Positions 1 through 8,753 are shown, counted from the first letter of the stretch. The stretch is DNA of 64,000 nt from Agathobacter sp. (GCA_022772675.1 JALEZW010000046.1:62001-126000), one strand, 5' to 3'. Numbers and translations: made by a program. The notes: generated by a model from the sequence alone, not told the origin.

Positions 1-99
1 CAAAGGGAACATAAAATTTTGTTCATTGACAGCACAGAATATCCGAAATTAAAGCAGGAGAGGAGATTAATCATTGATGAGGATCTTTGTGAGATTTGA
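1..99 (+). CDS. csn2: C-terminal fragment of probable CRISPR protein Csn2
   Basis: The first frame is open from the window edge for 32 codons and stops at TGA 97-99. The fragment ends KQERRLIIDEDLCEI. The family assignment rests mainly on position: in type II-A loci the order is cas9-cas1-cas2-csn2-leader-array, and this frame ends about 115 nt before a II-A-like array. The short C-terminal motif also resembles Csn2 ends as I recall them. Csn2 is a ring-forming DNA-end-binding protein needed for spacer acquisition. Only the extreme C-terminus is visible, so identity is probable rather than certain. Confidence 0.6.
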   Translation, partial: QREHKILFIDSTEYPKLKQERRLIIDEDLCEI

Positions 100-215
100 T
101 ATAAAATCATAAAACTGGAATATTTGATGGTTTTCAATAAAAAAATATGCTATTATGTAGTTGAGTTTACATGGCAGTTGCAAGCTGTTTTCTCAGACGT
201 ATTTTTTAATTTGAG
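100..215 (+). promoter_or_regulatory. CRISPR leader with extended -10 promoter
   Basis: This AT-rich stretch lies between the probable csn2 stop and the first repeat, where a II-A leader is expected. An extended -10 (TGCTATTAT, 148-156) could drive the pre-crRNA rightwards. The leader end TTTGAG directly abuts the first repeat, which itself begins GTTTGAG. Leader-proximal placement at the left, with the degenerate repeat at the right, fixes the array orientation as plus strand. No anti-repeat (tracrRNA) was seen here. Confidence 0.6.
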
Positions 216-1944
216 GTTTGAGAGTAATGTAAATTCATAGGGAATGCAAACATTTCTTCCAAGGGGAGAATATGATTCAGGGTTTGAGAGTAATGTAAAT
301 TCATAGGGAATGCAAACTGACTAAATTTACACAGCCAAAACATAGAGTTTGAGAGTAATGTAAATTCATAGGGAATGCAAACTTCTTGTTGTTCTTTTAA
401 AGCAGAACCGGGTTTGAGAGTAATGTAAATTCATAGGGAATGCAAACTTGGCGCATAAAGGACAACCTTTCCCACCGTTTGAGAGTAATGTAAATTCATA
501 GGGAATGCAAACTGATACATTGATGCCGCACTCCATATTGTGTTTGAGAGTAATGTAAATTCATAGGGAATGCAAACGCATATTCTTCCGGTGCATTTTT
601 GCAGAGGTTTGAGAGTAATGTAAATTCATAGGGAATGCAAACGAGGACGATTTGATTGAGATTCGTACAATCGTTTGAGAGTAATGTAAATTCATAGGGA
701 ATGCAAACTATCAACAAATATTTATAGAAAGGAGAATAAGTTTGAGAGTAATGTAAATTCATAGGGAATGCAAACTGTCGAAGAATAGGAGGATGCAATC
801 ATGAAGTTTGAGAGTAATGTAAATTCATAGGGAATGCAAACATATACTTAATCATCCAGCTATCAGTTTCGTTTGAGAGTAATGTAAATTCATAGGGAAT
901 GCAAACCTCTTTCTTTCTTAATTGTATGCCAGCCTCGTTTGAGAGTAATGTAAATTCATAGGGAATGCAAACCAGATCCTCCATGCTGCCATACCAATCA
1001 TTGTTTGAGAGTAATGTAAATTCATAGGGAATGCAAACATTATGCACCCCCATTATTTACTGTTAAATGTTTGAGAGTAATGTAAATTCATAGGGAATGC
1101 AAACCCAATGGTTGTAGTAAACGCAAGGGGTAAGGTTTGAGAGTAATGTAAATTCATAGGGAATGCAAACTTGACGAGTATTTAAACGACATTTTAACAG
1201 TTTGAGAGTAATGTAAATTCATAGGGAATGCAAACCTTGCGCAAGTATATAATAAAGACAGTTAAGTTTGAGAGTAATGTAAATTCATAGGGAATGCAAA
1301 CCTATTCTCAATCGGATTGTTGTTAATCAGTGTTTGAGAGTAATGTAAATTCATAGGGAATGCAAACCTGCTGGCTTGGCATTGTGTGGTGCTTTTTGTT
1401 TGAGAGTAATGTAAATTCATAGGGAATGCAAACCGTAAAAGGCGTAGGTTTAAATGATAAAATGTTTGAGAGTAATGTAAATTCATAGGGAATGCAAACT
1501 CAACTCTCTATATTCGCTTGAAAGTTCAGTTTGAGAGTAATGTAAATTCATAGGGAATGCAAACGCTCAAACAAAAGCCAAAAAAAGTTTTTAGTTTGAG
1601 AGTAATGTAAATTCATAGGGAATGCAAACCAGCAGGACTATGACAAAAGCCAATCTGGGGTTTGAGAGTAATGTAAATTCATAGGGAATGCAAACTATAT
1701 TTTTTTGCGCCAAGTGTTTTAAAGTGTTTGAGAGTAATGTAAATTCATAGGGAATGCAAACTGCTGAATATGTGAAGTTTGTGAAAATGTGTTTGAGAGT
1801 AATGTAAATTCATAGGGAATGCAAACTAGCATTTCGTTACGCAAACACCGAAACGGTTTGAGAGTAATGTAAATTCATAGGGAATGCAAACTAGGTTTTC
1901 ACTGTTGCAGCTGCTGAAGCCGTTTGAGAGTAATGTAAATTCAT
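216..1944 (+). CRISPR. Type II-A-like CRISPR array, 27 repeats and 26 spacers
   Basis: There are 26 apparently identical 36-nt repeats (start GTTTGAGAG, end GAATGCAAAC), the first at 216-251 and the last full one at 1856-1891, plus a truncated 27th from 1922. Other starts include 282, 347, 412, 477, 542, 607, 673, 740, 806, 871, 937, 1003, 1069, 1135, 1200 and 1266. Spacers are 29-31 nt, mostly 29 or 30, and all look different. GTTTGAGAG...AAAC ends are typical of Cas9-associated II-A repeats, whose 5' part pairs with a tracrRNA. The minus-strand ORFs at 496-1486 in the track are shadows of the repeat. cas9, cas1, cas2 and tracrRNA must lie to the left of the window. Confidence 0.97.
1922..1944 (+). 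repeat. Truncated terminal CRISPR repeat
   Basis: The last repeat matches the first 23 nt of the consensus and then diverges. After TCAT the sequence continues TGCAGGC, as if AGGGAA had been lost from TCATAGGGAATGCAAAC. Degeneration of the leader-distal repeat is common and marks the old end of the array. Confidence 0.9.
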
Positions 1945-2084
1945 TGCAGGCAGGTTAGAGCACTATTTCTAAAAGACATAACTATAAAAATATACATTTC
2001 AATTACACAGCCACAGGCTATCTATCCACGAAATCACAGAAATACACATAGTCATTTCAAAGATAATCAAAAAATGATAAGCCC
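1945..2084. other. Intergenic spacer, AT-rich, nothing recognised
   Basis: About 140 nt lie between the array end and the next promoter. I see no ORF, tRNA, clear hairpin or anti-repeat complementary to the CRISPR repeat in it. Confidence 0.5.
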
Positions 2085-2113
2085 TTGTTTCTTTTACTAA
2101 AAAGGGGTATAGT
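2085..2113 (+). promoter_or_regulatory. Sigma-A-type promoter of the EAL gene
   Basis: TTGTTT (2085-2090), a 17-nt spacer, then TATAGT (2108-2113). It is the only good promoter between the array and the EAL-domain gene and leaves a leader of about 50 nt. Confidence 0.7.
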
Positions 2114-2171
2114 GGAAGTACAGAAAAACTTGTAATGTAAAAATGAAAATGTTGTGGGAGTTTTACAAAAG

Positions 2172-4097
2172 ATGGAGTGGGTTATTGAATTTGATATTGC
2201 AGCAGCTGTGCTTACTGCAATTATACTGATTTTATTTTTGAAAAAGAAAAATTATACGTCCAAGGCGAACAGGATATATCTGTGCCTCATGTCAGTAGGA
2301 TTAGCGGCATCTGTGCTGGATGTGATCAGCGTGTATGGAATGGTTTATGCAAAACAGATTCCCATCTGGATCAATCTCGTGATCAATGTGCTTTTTCTTC
2401 TTTGCATGAATTGCATTGTATTTATCTATTACTTTTATATTGCGGCTCTTGCCAGTGAAATGATAGTACAGGAACATTTGCATAAGCACTTTATGAAATT
2501 TCTTGCGCTCATAGATGTTATTTTGATTGCATCCTCTCCGTTTTCAGGGTGGGTTTTTTATTTTGATGCTCAGAGGAATTACTGTAGTGGATCTTTGAAG
2601 ATAGTCATCCATGGGATTGCGATTATCGTGTTGTCTGCCTGTCTTATCCGAATTGTACGTAACAGACAGCTTTTGACAGCAACGCAGAAATTTTGTGTGT
2701 ATCTTTATACATTTTCGAATATGGCAGCTGCTATCATTCAGTGTATTTTTCCAAAACTGCTTATTACTAATTTTACAATTTCGCTTTCCTTCATGATTAT
2801 ATATATCACACTGCAGAGACCGGAGGATAAGATTGATTCCCTGACGCAACTGGAGAATAAAGGGGCTTTTCTGGAAGAATTAAATCGGGATATTAATAGT
2901 AAAAATCAGTTTTTTCTTTTAATTGTAAAACTGCAGAATCTTAATCGTATCAATGACATGATGGGGGTTAGTATGGGAAATTCCGTGCTTCGCCATTTTT
3001 CCAGGATTCTCAGTGATGCAGCGTCAAAATCGCTGCTGTATAGGATTGGTGGCTCCCGGTTTGCTTTTCTGATTTGGGACGAGCAGGAAACGGCAAATAT
3101 TATTATGGATATAGAAAACCATGTGAAGGACGGATATGAAATCAATGGTATGCTGGTGCAGATCAATGCGCGCTACTGTCAGTTGAAGTTCCCACAGCAT
3201 GGTAAGACGGTGAATGAGCTGGAAAATATGATTCAGTTCTGTCTGACAAAGGAAGCCGGAAAAAAAGATGCCAAGGTGGTCTATGCAGATGAAAAAATGC
3301 TGGAAAATCTAAAGCGGGATCATGAAATTCAGGACATTATAAAAGAAGCTCTTGTGAAAAGAACTTTTCAGGTGTATTATCAGCCAATTTATAACTGGAG
3401 AGAGGATACCTTTGACTCGGCAGAGGCTCTTATCAGGCTGTTTGATGATAAATATGGATTTATCAGTCCGGAGGAATTTATCCCCATGGCAGAGAAAAGC
3501 GGACAGATTTTAGAAATTGGTGATTTCGTTACAGATGAAGTGTGCCGCATGATTGCTGCGAACCGGTTACAGGATTATGGGGTTAAGCATGTACATATCA
3601 ATCTTTCCGGAGTTCAGTGTATGCAAAGAGATCTGGATGAAAAGATTAAGACGGTTATGAAAAGATATAAGCTTGATCCCCATATAATCAGCTTTGAGGT
3701 TACCGAGACGGCGGCTCTGCACTCTGATTCTTATCTGACGGAGACTCTTCAGGAAATCACAGATGCGGGATTTGGACTGGCACTGGATGATTATGGAAGT
3801 GGATTTGCTACCTTTGGCTATCTTTTAAATTACCCATTTACAGAGGTGAAATTTGACAAAGAGATGGTATGGCAGTCAACCAGAGAAGAAAAGGCTATGA
3901 TTGCGTTAAATTATGTAGTAAAGATGATGAAAGAGTTAAATCTTACCATCGTAGCGGAAGGAGTGGAGACAGAAGAACAGGCAGCCAAGCTCCGTGAGAT
4001 TGGATGTGATCTCTTTCAGGGATATCTCTATGCAAAACCGATGCCGAAGCAGGAGTATATCGAGTTTCTTAGAAACCATCAAAAAAAAGAGTCATAA
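2172..4097 (+). CDS. Membrane protein with degenerate GGDEF and EAL phosphodiesterase domain
   Basis: This 641-residue protein probably hydrolyses the second messenger cyclic-di-GMP at the membrane. About seven hydrophobic segments fill residues 1-220. A GGDEF-like domain follows (DSLTQLENKGAF near 225-235), but its signature reads RIGGSRFAF instead of GG[DE]EF, so cyclase activity is unlikely. The EAL domain (about 380-635) keeps the expected residues: AEALIR, the Asn of NLSG, EVTET, LDDYGSG, KFDKE, AEGVET and FQGYLYAKP. The track starts at GTG 2154, which has no ribosome site. ATG 2172 has GGGAG 11 nt upstream and is preferred, though the spacing is long. It has its own promoter. With the PilZ protein of the flagellar cluster it suggests cyclic-di-GMP control of motility. 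Confidence 0.9.
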   Translation: MEWVIEFDIAAAVLTAIILILFLKKKNYTSKANRIYLCLMSVGLAASVLDVISVYGMVYAKQIPIWINLVINVLFLLCMNCIVFIYYFYIAALASEMIVQEHLHKHFMKFLALIDVILIASSPFSGWVFYFDAQRNYCSGSLKIVIHGIAIIVLSACLIRIVRNRQLLTATQKFCVYLYTFSNMAAAIIQCIFPKLLITNFTISLSFMIIYITLQRPEDKIDSLTQLENKGAFLEELNRDINSKNQFFLLIVKLQNLNRINDMMGVSMGNSVLRHFSRILSDAASKSLLYRIGGSRFAFLIWDEQETANIIMDIENHVKDGYEINGMLVQINARYCQLKFPQHGKTVNELENMIQFCLTKEAGKKDAKVVYADEKMLENLKRDHEIQDIIKEALVKRTFQVYYQPIYNWREDTFDSAEALIRLFDDKYGFISPEEFIPMAEKSGQILEIGDFVTDEVCRMIAANRLQDYGVKHVHINLSGVQCMQRDLDEKIKTVMKRYKLDPHIISFEVTETAALHSDSYLTETLQEITDAGFGLALDDYGSGFATFGYLLNYPFTEVKFDKEMVWQSTREEKAMIALNYVVKMMKELNLTIVAEGVETEEQAAKLREIGCDLFQGYLYAKPMPKQEYIEFLRNHQKKES

Positions 4098-4104
4098 CCG
4101 TGTA

Positions 4105-4142
4105 TCAAATGAGGGACAAAATACCTTTTGACCCTCATATCA
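4105..4142. repeat. Palindromic REP-like element, copy 1
   Basis: An imperfect palindrome: ATGAGGG-A-CAAAA, loop TACC, TTTTG-A-CCCTCAT, with one A/A mismatch. A 25-nt core (4118-4142) recurs exactly at 57210-57234 before dxr, including TACCTTTTGACCCTCATATC. It sits in the gap before the peptidase gene, and the ORF track's start lies inside it. Confidence 0.8.
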
Positions 4143-4162
4143 TTAAATATGAGGTAAATTCA

Positions 4163-4771
4163 GTGAAACTAATAAAAGTACCATATATTGACCAGAGTGT
4201 AAAATACCCTACCGGATGTGAAAGTGTTTCTTCCGTGATGCTTCTTAGGTATCTCGGTTATAATCTGTCCGTGGATGAATTTATTGAAAAATATCTGGAC
4301 TGCAGAGATATGGAGGTGCGGAACGGCATTTTGTATGGACCGGATCCCAATGTCAGTTTCTGCGGAAGTCCCTACCGGGAGGAATCCTTTGGCTGCTATG
4401 CGCCGGTGATTCAGGGAGCATTGGAGAGGGCAGCAGGGGAGAAGTACCGTTTTATTAACGAAACGGGGACATCCATAGAAGATTTGCTTACAAATTATAT
4501 TGATAAAAACATGCCGGTTGTTTTCTGGGCCTGTATCAATATGCAAAAAGAAATTCCCGGACCGGAGTGGAAACTGTTAGATACAGGGGAGCTGTTTTCG
4601 TGGGTTTCCAACGAGCACTGCATGCTTCTGGTTGGATATGATGAGAAAAATTATTATTTTAATGACCCCTATGATAACAATGGAGTTATCGGATATCCGC
4701 GGGAATTGACGGAAAAACGGCATGCAGCGCAGTATCAGATGGCAGTAGGCTGTGTCCCTCTTGCGAATTAG
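4163..4771 (+). CDS. C39-like papain-fold cysteine peptidase (Peptidase_C39_2 type)
   Basis: A 202-residue protein resembling the Peptidase_C39_2/YvpB group. Visible features are an N-terminal VPYIDQS, a nucleophile-like Cys19 in TGCESVSSVMLL, a His near residue 152 in SNEHCMLLVGYD, and the following NDPYD. This is the Gln/Cys...His...Asp order of the family. No signal peptide is visible, so it may act in the cytoplasm or leave by an unusual route; the substrate is unknown. The track start GTG 4100 lies in a palindromic repeat and has no ribosome site. GTG 4163 has TGAGGT seven nt upstream and is a better start. It follows the EAL gene by 65 nt. Confidence 0.75.
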   Translation: MKLIKVPYIDQSVKYPTGCESVSSVMLLRYLGYNLSVDEFIEKYLDCRDMEVRNGILYGPDPNVSFCGSPYREESFGCYAPVIQGALERAAGEKYRFINETGTSIEDLLTNYIDKNMPVVFWACINMQKEIPGPEWKLLDTGELFSWVSNEHCMLLVGYDEKNYYFNDPYDNNGVIGYPRELTEKRHAAQYQMAVGCVPLAN

Positions 4772-4789
4772 GAAAACATGAGATATAAT
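4761..4789 (+). promoter_or_regulatory. Promoter of gltX
   Basis: TTGCGA (4761-4766), 17 nt, TATAAT (4784-4789). The -35 overlaps the end of the peptidase gene. The position, 54 nt before the gltX start, suits that gene. Confidence 0.75.
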
Positions 4790-4842
4790 GGGAACGATTG
4801 TGAGCTGAATCAGATAGAATGACAGACAAGGAGTAATTGAAA

Positions 4843-6294
4843 ATGAGCAAAGTTAGAACCAGATTTGCACCAAGTCCAACAGGAAGAATGCATGTGGGAA
4901 ATCTTCGTACCGCATTGTATGCATATTTAATTGCCAAGCATGAGGGTGGAGATTTTATTTTAAGAATAGAGGATACGGATCAGGAACGCTATGTGGAGGG
5001 GGCCGTGGATATTATTTACCGCACTCTGGAAAAGACCGGGCTGATTCACGATGAGGGACCGGACAAGGATGGCGGATGTGGACCGTATGTACAGAGTGAG
5101 CGTCAGGAAAAGGGTATCTATTTAAAGTACGCAAAAGAACTGATTGAAAAGGGTGAAGCTTATTACTGCTTCTGTGACAAGGAAAGACTGGAAGGCCTTA
5201 AGAAAACCGTCGGTGGAAAAGAGATTCATGTATATGACAAGCATTGTCTGCATTTGTCAAAGGAAGAAGTGGAAGAGAAACTTGCAGCAGGGGTACCCTA
5301 TGTCATCCGTCAGAATAATCCCACGGAGGGAACGACTACCTTTCAGGACGAGATTTATGGTGATATTACAGTAGACAATGCGGAGCTGGATGATATGATC
5401 TTAATTAAGTCAGACGGCTATCCGACTTATAATTTCGCCAATGTGGTGGATGATCATCTGATGGGCATTACCCATGTGGTACGGGGAAATGAGTATCTGT
5501 CATCTTCTCCGAAATATAACCGTCTCTATGAGGCTTTTGGCTGGGAGGTTCCTACCTACGTGCACTGTCCACTGATTACCGATGAAAATCACCAGAAGCT
5601 TTCCAAACGGTGCGGACATTCTTCTTTTGAGGATCTGATCGAGCAGGGCTTTTTAACAGAGGCAGTCGTTAATTTTGTGGCTCTTCTGGGATGGAGCCCG
5701 GAGGATAATCAGGAAATTATGACTATGCAGGAGATGATTGAGAAATTTGATTATCACCATATGAGCAAGTCCCCCGCTGTATTTGATTTTACAAAATTGA
5801 AGTGGATGAATGGGGAGTACATTAAAAAGATGGACTTTGATGAGTTCTATGAGATGGCACTCCCATACATCAGGGAAGTTATCACGAAAGATTATGATCT
5901 GAAAAAGATTGCAAAGATGGTTCAGACCCGGATTGAAATTTTCCCGGATATTAAGGAGCATATTGATTTCTTTGAGGAACTGCCGGAATATGATATTTCC
6001 ATGTACACCCATAAGAAAATGAAAACCAATGCACAGACGTCTCTTGAGGTTTTGACGGATGTACTGCCGATTCTGGAGGCACAGGATGATTTCAGCAACG
6101 ATGCATTATATCAGACCCTCCTTTCCTATGTGGAGAAGAAGGGCGTAAAGAATGGCTATGTGATGTGGCCAATCCGTACTGCAGTATCCGGAAAACAGAT
6201 GACACCGGGTGGGGCAACAGAACTGATGGAAGTACTGGGAAAAGAGGAATCTCTTGCGCGTATCCGCAGGGGAATTGAGAAACTTTCCCAATAG
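4843..6294 (+). CDS. gltX: Glutamyl-tRNA synthetase
   Basis: Charges tRNA-Glu (and possibly tRNA-Gln, if the organism uses the transamidation route) with glutamate in the cytoplasm. The 483-residue class I synthetase shows the HIGH-type motif in [16 protein letters not shown] close to the N-terminus and the KMSKS-type motif as [10 protein letters not shown] near residue 250, with an alpha-helical anticodon-binding region after that. Length matches bacterial GluRS. ATG 4843 is chosen over the track's TTG 4837, because AAGGAG at 4828-4833 is nine nt from the ATG and only three from the TTG. It has its own promoter and is followed after eight nt by the helicase gene, so the two are probably cotranscribed. 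Confidence 0.96.
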   Translation: MSKVRTRFAPSPTGRMHVGNLRTALYAYLIAKHEGGDFILRIEDTDQERYVEGAVDIIYRTLEKTGLIHDEGPDKDGGCGPYVQSERQEKGIYLKYAKELIEKGEAYYCFCDKERLEGLKKTVGGKEIHVYDKHCLHLSKEEVEEKLAAGVPYVIRQNNPTEGTTTFQDEIYGDITVDNAELDDMILIKSDGYPTYNFANVVDDHLMGITHVVRGNEYLSSSPKYNRLYEAFGWEVPTYVHCPLITDENHQKLSKRCGHSSFEDLIEQGFLTEAVVNFVALLGWSPEDNQEIMTMQEMIEKFDYHHMSKSPAVFDFTKLKWMNGEYIKKMDFDEFYEMALPYIREVITKDYDLKKIAKMVQTRIEIFPDIKEHIDFFEELPEYDISMYTHKKMKTNAQTSLEVLTDVLPILEAQDDFSNDALYQTLLSYVEKKGVKNGYVMWPIRTAVSGKQMTPGGATELMEVLGKEESLARIRRGIEKLSQ

Positions 6295-6302
6295 GAGAAT
6301 AC

Positions 6303-8138
6303 ATGGATTATAATGAATCACAGCGTAAGGCCATCCGTCATAAGGATGGTCCGATGCTTGTTCTGGCGGGACCCGGTTCCGGGAAAACCGCCGTTATTAC
6401 AGAAAGGACGGTCCACCTGATCAGAGACTGCGGAGTGGATCCGTCCAACATTCTTGTGATCACATTTACAAGGGCAGCGGCATTGGAAATGAAGCAGCGT
6501 TTTCTGTCAAAAATCGGAGAGGATAAGAGCCGGGTTACTTTTGGCACCTTTCATGCGGTCTTTTTTATGGTCTTAAAGCTGGCCTATCATTTTGATTCCG
6601 GAAACATTGTTTCAGAGGAACAGCGATTCCGGTTCATGCGGGAAATTCTATCCTATTATCACCTGGAATACCGGGACGAAAGTGAATTTATCGGGGATAT
6701 CTTAACGGAAATCAGCCGTGTCAAAAATGAGCAGATTCCACTGGAGCATTTTTATTCCTCCTGCTGCGGAGAGGATATCTTTCGCAAAATTTTCAGGGAG
6801 TACGATGAGAGACTGAAAAGAAACCGTCTGCTGGATTTTGATGATATGCTTACCTTCACCTATGACCTGTTTACCCAGAGAACGGATATCCTGTCGGCCT
6901 GGCAAAAAAAATACCGATATATTCTGATTGATGAGTTCCAGGATATCAATACAATTCAGTTTAAGATCATGCAGATGTTAGCAGCACCGGAAAATAATCT
7001 GTTTGTGGTAGGGGATGATGACCAGTCCATTTACCGTTTTCGTGGGTCGAAGCCGGAAATTATGCTGGGATTTCAAAAAACCTACCCGGGTGCCGGAATT
7101 GTAACACTTGACATCAATTACCGTTGTGAACCTGCGGTAGTTCAGGCATCCATGAATCTGATTTCCCATAACGAGGAACGGTTTGCGAAAAATATACATG
7201 CGGCAAAATCCGGAGATACTCCGGTTTCTTTTCAGTGCTTTGAGGACTGCAATAAAGAGAATGCCTTTCTGGTGTCTGATATTAAAAAAGCGGTGCAGGA
7301 GCAGACACCGCTTTCGGAGATTGCTGTTTTGTTCCGCACCAATATGCAGCCCCGTGCACTGATGGAACAGATGGTGTCTGCCAATATTGCTTTTCGCAGC
7401 AAAGACCGGATACCGGATCTCTATGAGCACTGGATCGCAAAGGATCTGTTCACTTATATCAGGATTGCCCGGGGAAGTGACAGGAGAGAGGACTTTCTCT
7501 CCATTATGAATAAGCCGAAACGTTATATTGGCAGGGACAGTCTGACGGAACCCCGGGTGTCTTTCGAAGAGTGGATGAAGATGTATGAGGAGCAGCCGTG
7601 GATTGCGGAGCGGATAGAAAAACTCATGTTTGACTGTAAGCATCTTTCCCGGATGAGTCCTTATGCTGCCATCAATTACATCCGCCGTGGAATCGGTTAT
7701 GACGATTATCTTGCAGAATATGCGGAATACCGGAACGTAAATAAAGAGGATTTCTATGAGGTGGCGGATGAAATTTTAGCCGGGGCAAAAGGTTTCCAGA
7801 CCTATGAAGCGTGGTTTTCCCATATTGAGGAGTATCGGAAAGAATTAAAAAGAATGGCACAGGAGAAAAACAATAAGGTGGATTCCGTTACTTTTGCCAC
7901 ACTGCACAGTGCCAAGGGTCTGGAGTTTGACCGGGTATATTTGATTGATGCAAACGAGGGAATGATGCCCTATAAGAAAGCCGTGTTAAAGCAGGATGTG
8001 GAGGAGGAACGGCGCCTGTTTTACGTGGGAATGACCCGGGCAAAGAAAAAACTGACCATCTGCTCCGTGAAAAAAATGCGGGGAAAGGATACGGAAATAT
8101 CAAGATTTGTGGCGGAAGCCGGAAAAACTGATAGGTAA
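6303..8138 (+). CDS. UvrD/PcrA-like superfamily 1 DNA helicase
   Basis: A 611-residue ATP-dependent 3'-5' DNA helicase of the UvrD/Rep type. Motifs in order: Walker A GPGSGKT near residue 22, TFGTFHAVF (Ia/Ib region), LIDEFQDIN (motif II), GDDDQSIYRFRG (motif III), DINYRCEP (motif IV), TLHSAKGLEFDRVYL (motif V) and FYVGMTRAKKKL (motif VI). It is about 100 residues shorter than typical PcrA (roughly 720-750), mostly at the C-terminus and in inserted domains. It may therefore be a paralogue rather than the essential PcrA. Its ATG has GGAG eight nt upstream and it starts eight nt after gltX. Confidence 0.93.
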   Translation: MDYNESQRKAIRHKDGPMLVLAGPGSGKTAVITERTVHLIRDCGVDPSNILVITFTRAAALEMKQRFLSKIGEDKSRVTFGTFHAVFFMVLKLAYHFDSGNIVSEEQRFRFMREILSYYHLEYRDESEFIGDILTEISRVKNEQIPLEHFYSSCCGEDIFRKIFREYDERLKRNRLLDFDDMLTFTYDLFTQRTDILSAWQKKYRYILIDEFQDINTIQFKIMQMLAAPENNLFVVGDDDQSIYRFRGSKPEIMLGFQKTYPGAGIVTLDINYRCEPAVVQASMNLISHNEERFAKNIHAAKSGDTPVSFQCFEDCNKENAFLVSDIKKAVQEQTPLSEIAVLFRTNMQPRALMEQMVSANIAFRSKDRIPDLYEHWIAKDLFTYIRIARGSDRREDFLSIMNKPKRYIGRDSLTEPRVSFEEWMKMYEEQPWIAERIEKLMFDCKHLSRMSPYAAINYIRRGIGYDDYLAEYAEYRNVNKEDFYEVADEILAGAKGFQTYEAWFSHIEEYRKELKRMAQEKNNKVDSVTFATLHSAKGLEFDRVYLIDANEGMMPYKKAVLKQDVEEERRLFYVGMTRAKKKLTICSVKKMRGKDTEISRFVAEAGKTDR

Positions 8139-8156
8139 ACGGTTTAACTGGTGAAG

Positions 8157-8230
8157 TCCCCCTCCCATGACAGTGAAAAATCTGTAAAACCGGAACAAAT
8201 ATCAAAGAAACACATGCCATGGGAGGGGGA
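8157..8230. repeat. Long-loop inverted repeat between convergent genes
   Basis: A perfect 13-bp inverted repeat, TCCCCCTCCCATG (8157-8169) and CATGGGAGGGGGA (8218-8230), separated by 48 nt. It lies between the helicase gene and the convergent DUF1292 gene. There is no U-tract on either side, so it is not a standard terminator. Confidence 0.75.
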
Positions 8231-8272
8231 AACTGCAGAATCTACATAGGCAGCATTCAAATACAGAAGAAT

Positions 8273-8599
8273 TTATTCTTCTTCCGTCTCAAAATATCCC
8301 TCTTCATCAAGCAGCTCATCAAAACGCTTGGCAGCAAGGGAATACTCCCCTTCATCGGCGATCATATCAATCTGCGGCATTCCCTCTTCATCTTCAGCAT
8401 AGCGGTAAAGGTAAACAGTACCTTCCTCATTTTCGGAACCATCCGGATTCAGTGGGAGTAATGCTATATAGTCCCGGTGGTTTGCTTCAAAGATGGTAAG
8501 AATTTCACACTCTACTTCACCCTCATCCAGTTCGAGAGTGACACGGATATCATCAATTTCGTCAGGAGTAACCGGAGTTGCTTTTTCTGTATTAGACAT
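8273..8599 (-). CDS. DUF1292 family protein
   Basis: A 108-residue very acidic protein of the DUF1292 (YrzB-like) family, widespread in Firmicutes and of unknown function. The core reads ILTIFEANHRDYIALLPL followed by VYLYRYAEDEE, which is the usual pattern of this family. There is no signal peptide or membrane segment. It is the only clear minus-strand gene in the window and faces the helicase gene. On the minus strand AGAGG precedes the ATG by a suitable distance, and a strong promoter lies just upstream. Confidence 0.88.
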   Translation of the reverse strand: MSNTEKATPVTPDEIDDIRVTLELDEGEVECEILTIFEANHRDYIALLPLNPDGSENEEGTVYLYRYAEDEEGMPQIDMIADEGEYSLAAKRFDELLDEEGYFETEEE

Positions 8600-8638
8600 A
8601 AAATACCTCTTTTCTATAGTTCGTTAATAGTTGTTTTC

Positions 8639-8668
8639 ATTATAATCGAGGAGGATATGGCTTGTCAA
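8639..8668 (-). promoter_or_regulatory. Promoter of the DUF1292 gene (minus strand)
   Basis: On the minus strand TTGACA (complement of 8663-8668), an 18-nt spacer, then TATAAT (complement of 8639-8644). Consensus hexamers, about 40 nt before the ATG. Confidence 0.85.
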
Positions 8669-8680
8669 ATCAAAAAAAGA

Positions 8681-8709
8681 TATACAAAGAAAATAAAAAA
8701 GGGTATAAT
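8681..8709 (+). promoter_or_regulatory. Promoter of the GH13-like gene
   Basis: TATACA (8681-8686), 17 nt, TATAAT (8704-8709). It is divergent from the DUF1292 promoter, and the two -35 boxes lie within 20 nt of each other. Confidence 0.65.
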
Positions 8710-8753
8710 AGCTATCAGCTGATGATGCAATAGAAAAAGAATAGGATGTAAAC

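Noticed and set aside
496-1486. Minus-strand ORFs of 74-100 residues with repeated CIPYEFTLLSN
   Set aside because: They are translations of the CRISPR repeat. Repeat plus spacer is often 66 nt, a multiple of three, which keeps the frame open.
1945-2150. tracrRNA downstream of the array
   Set aside because: No stretch complementary to the repeat could be found there; tracrRNA is more likely near cas9 outside the window.
8219-8722. Plus-strand ORFs over the DUF1292 gene
   Set aside because: They are shadows of the minus-strand gene, without ribosome sites or recognisable motifs.
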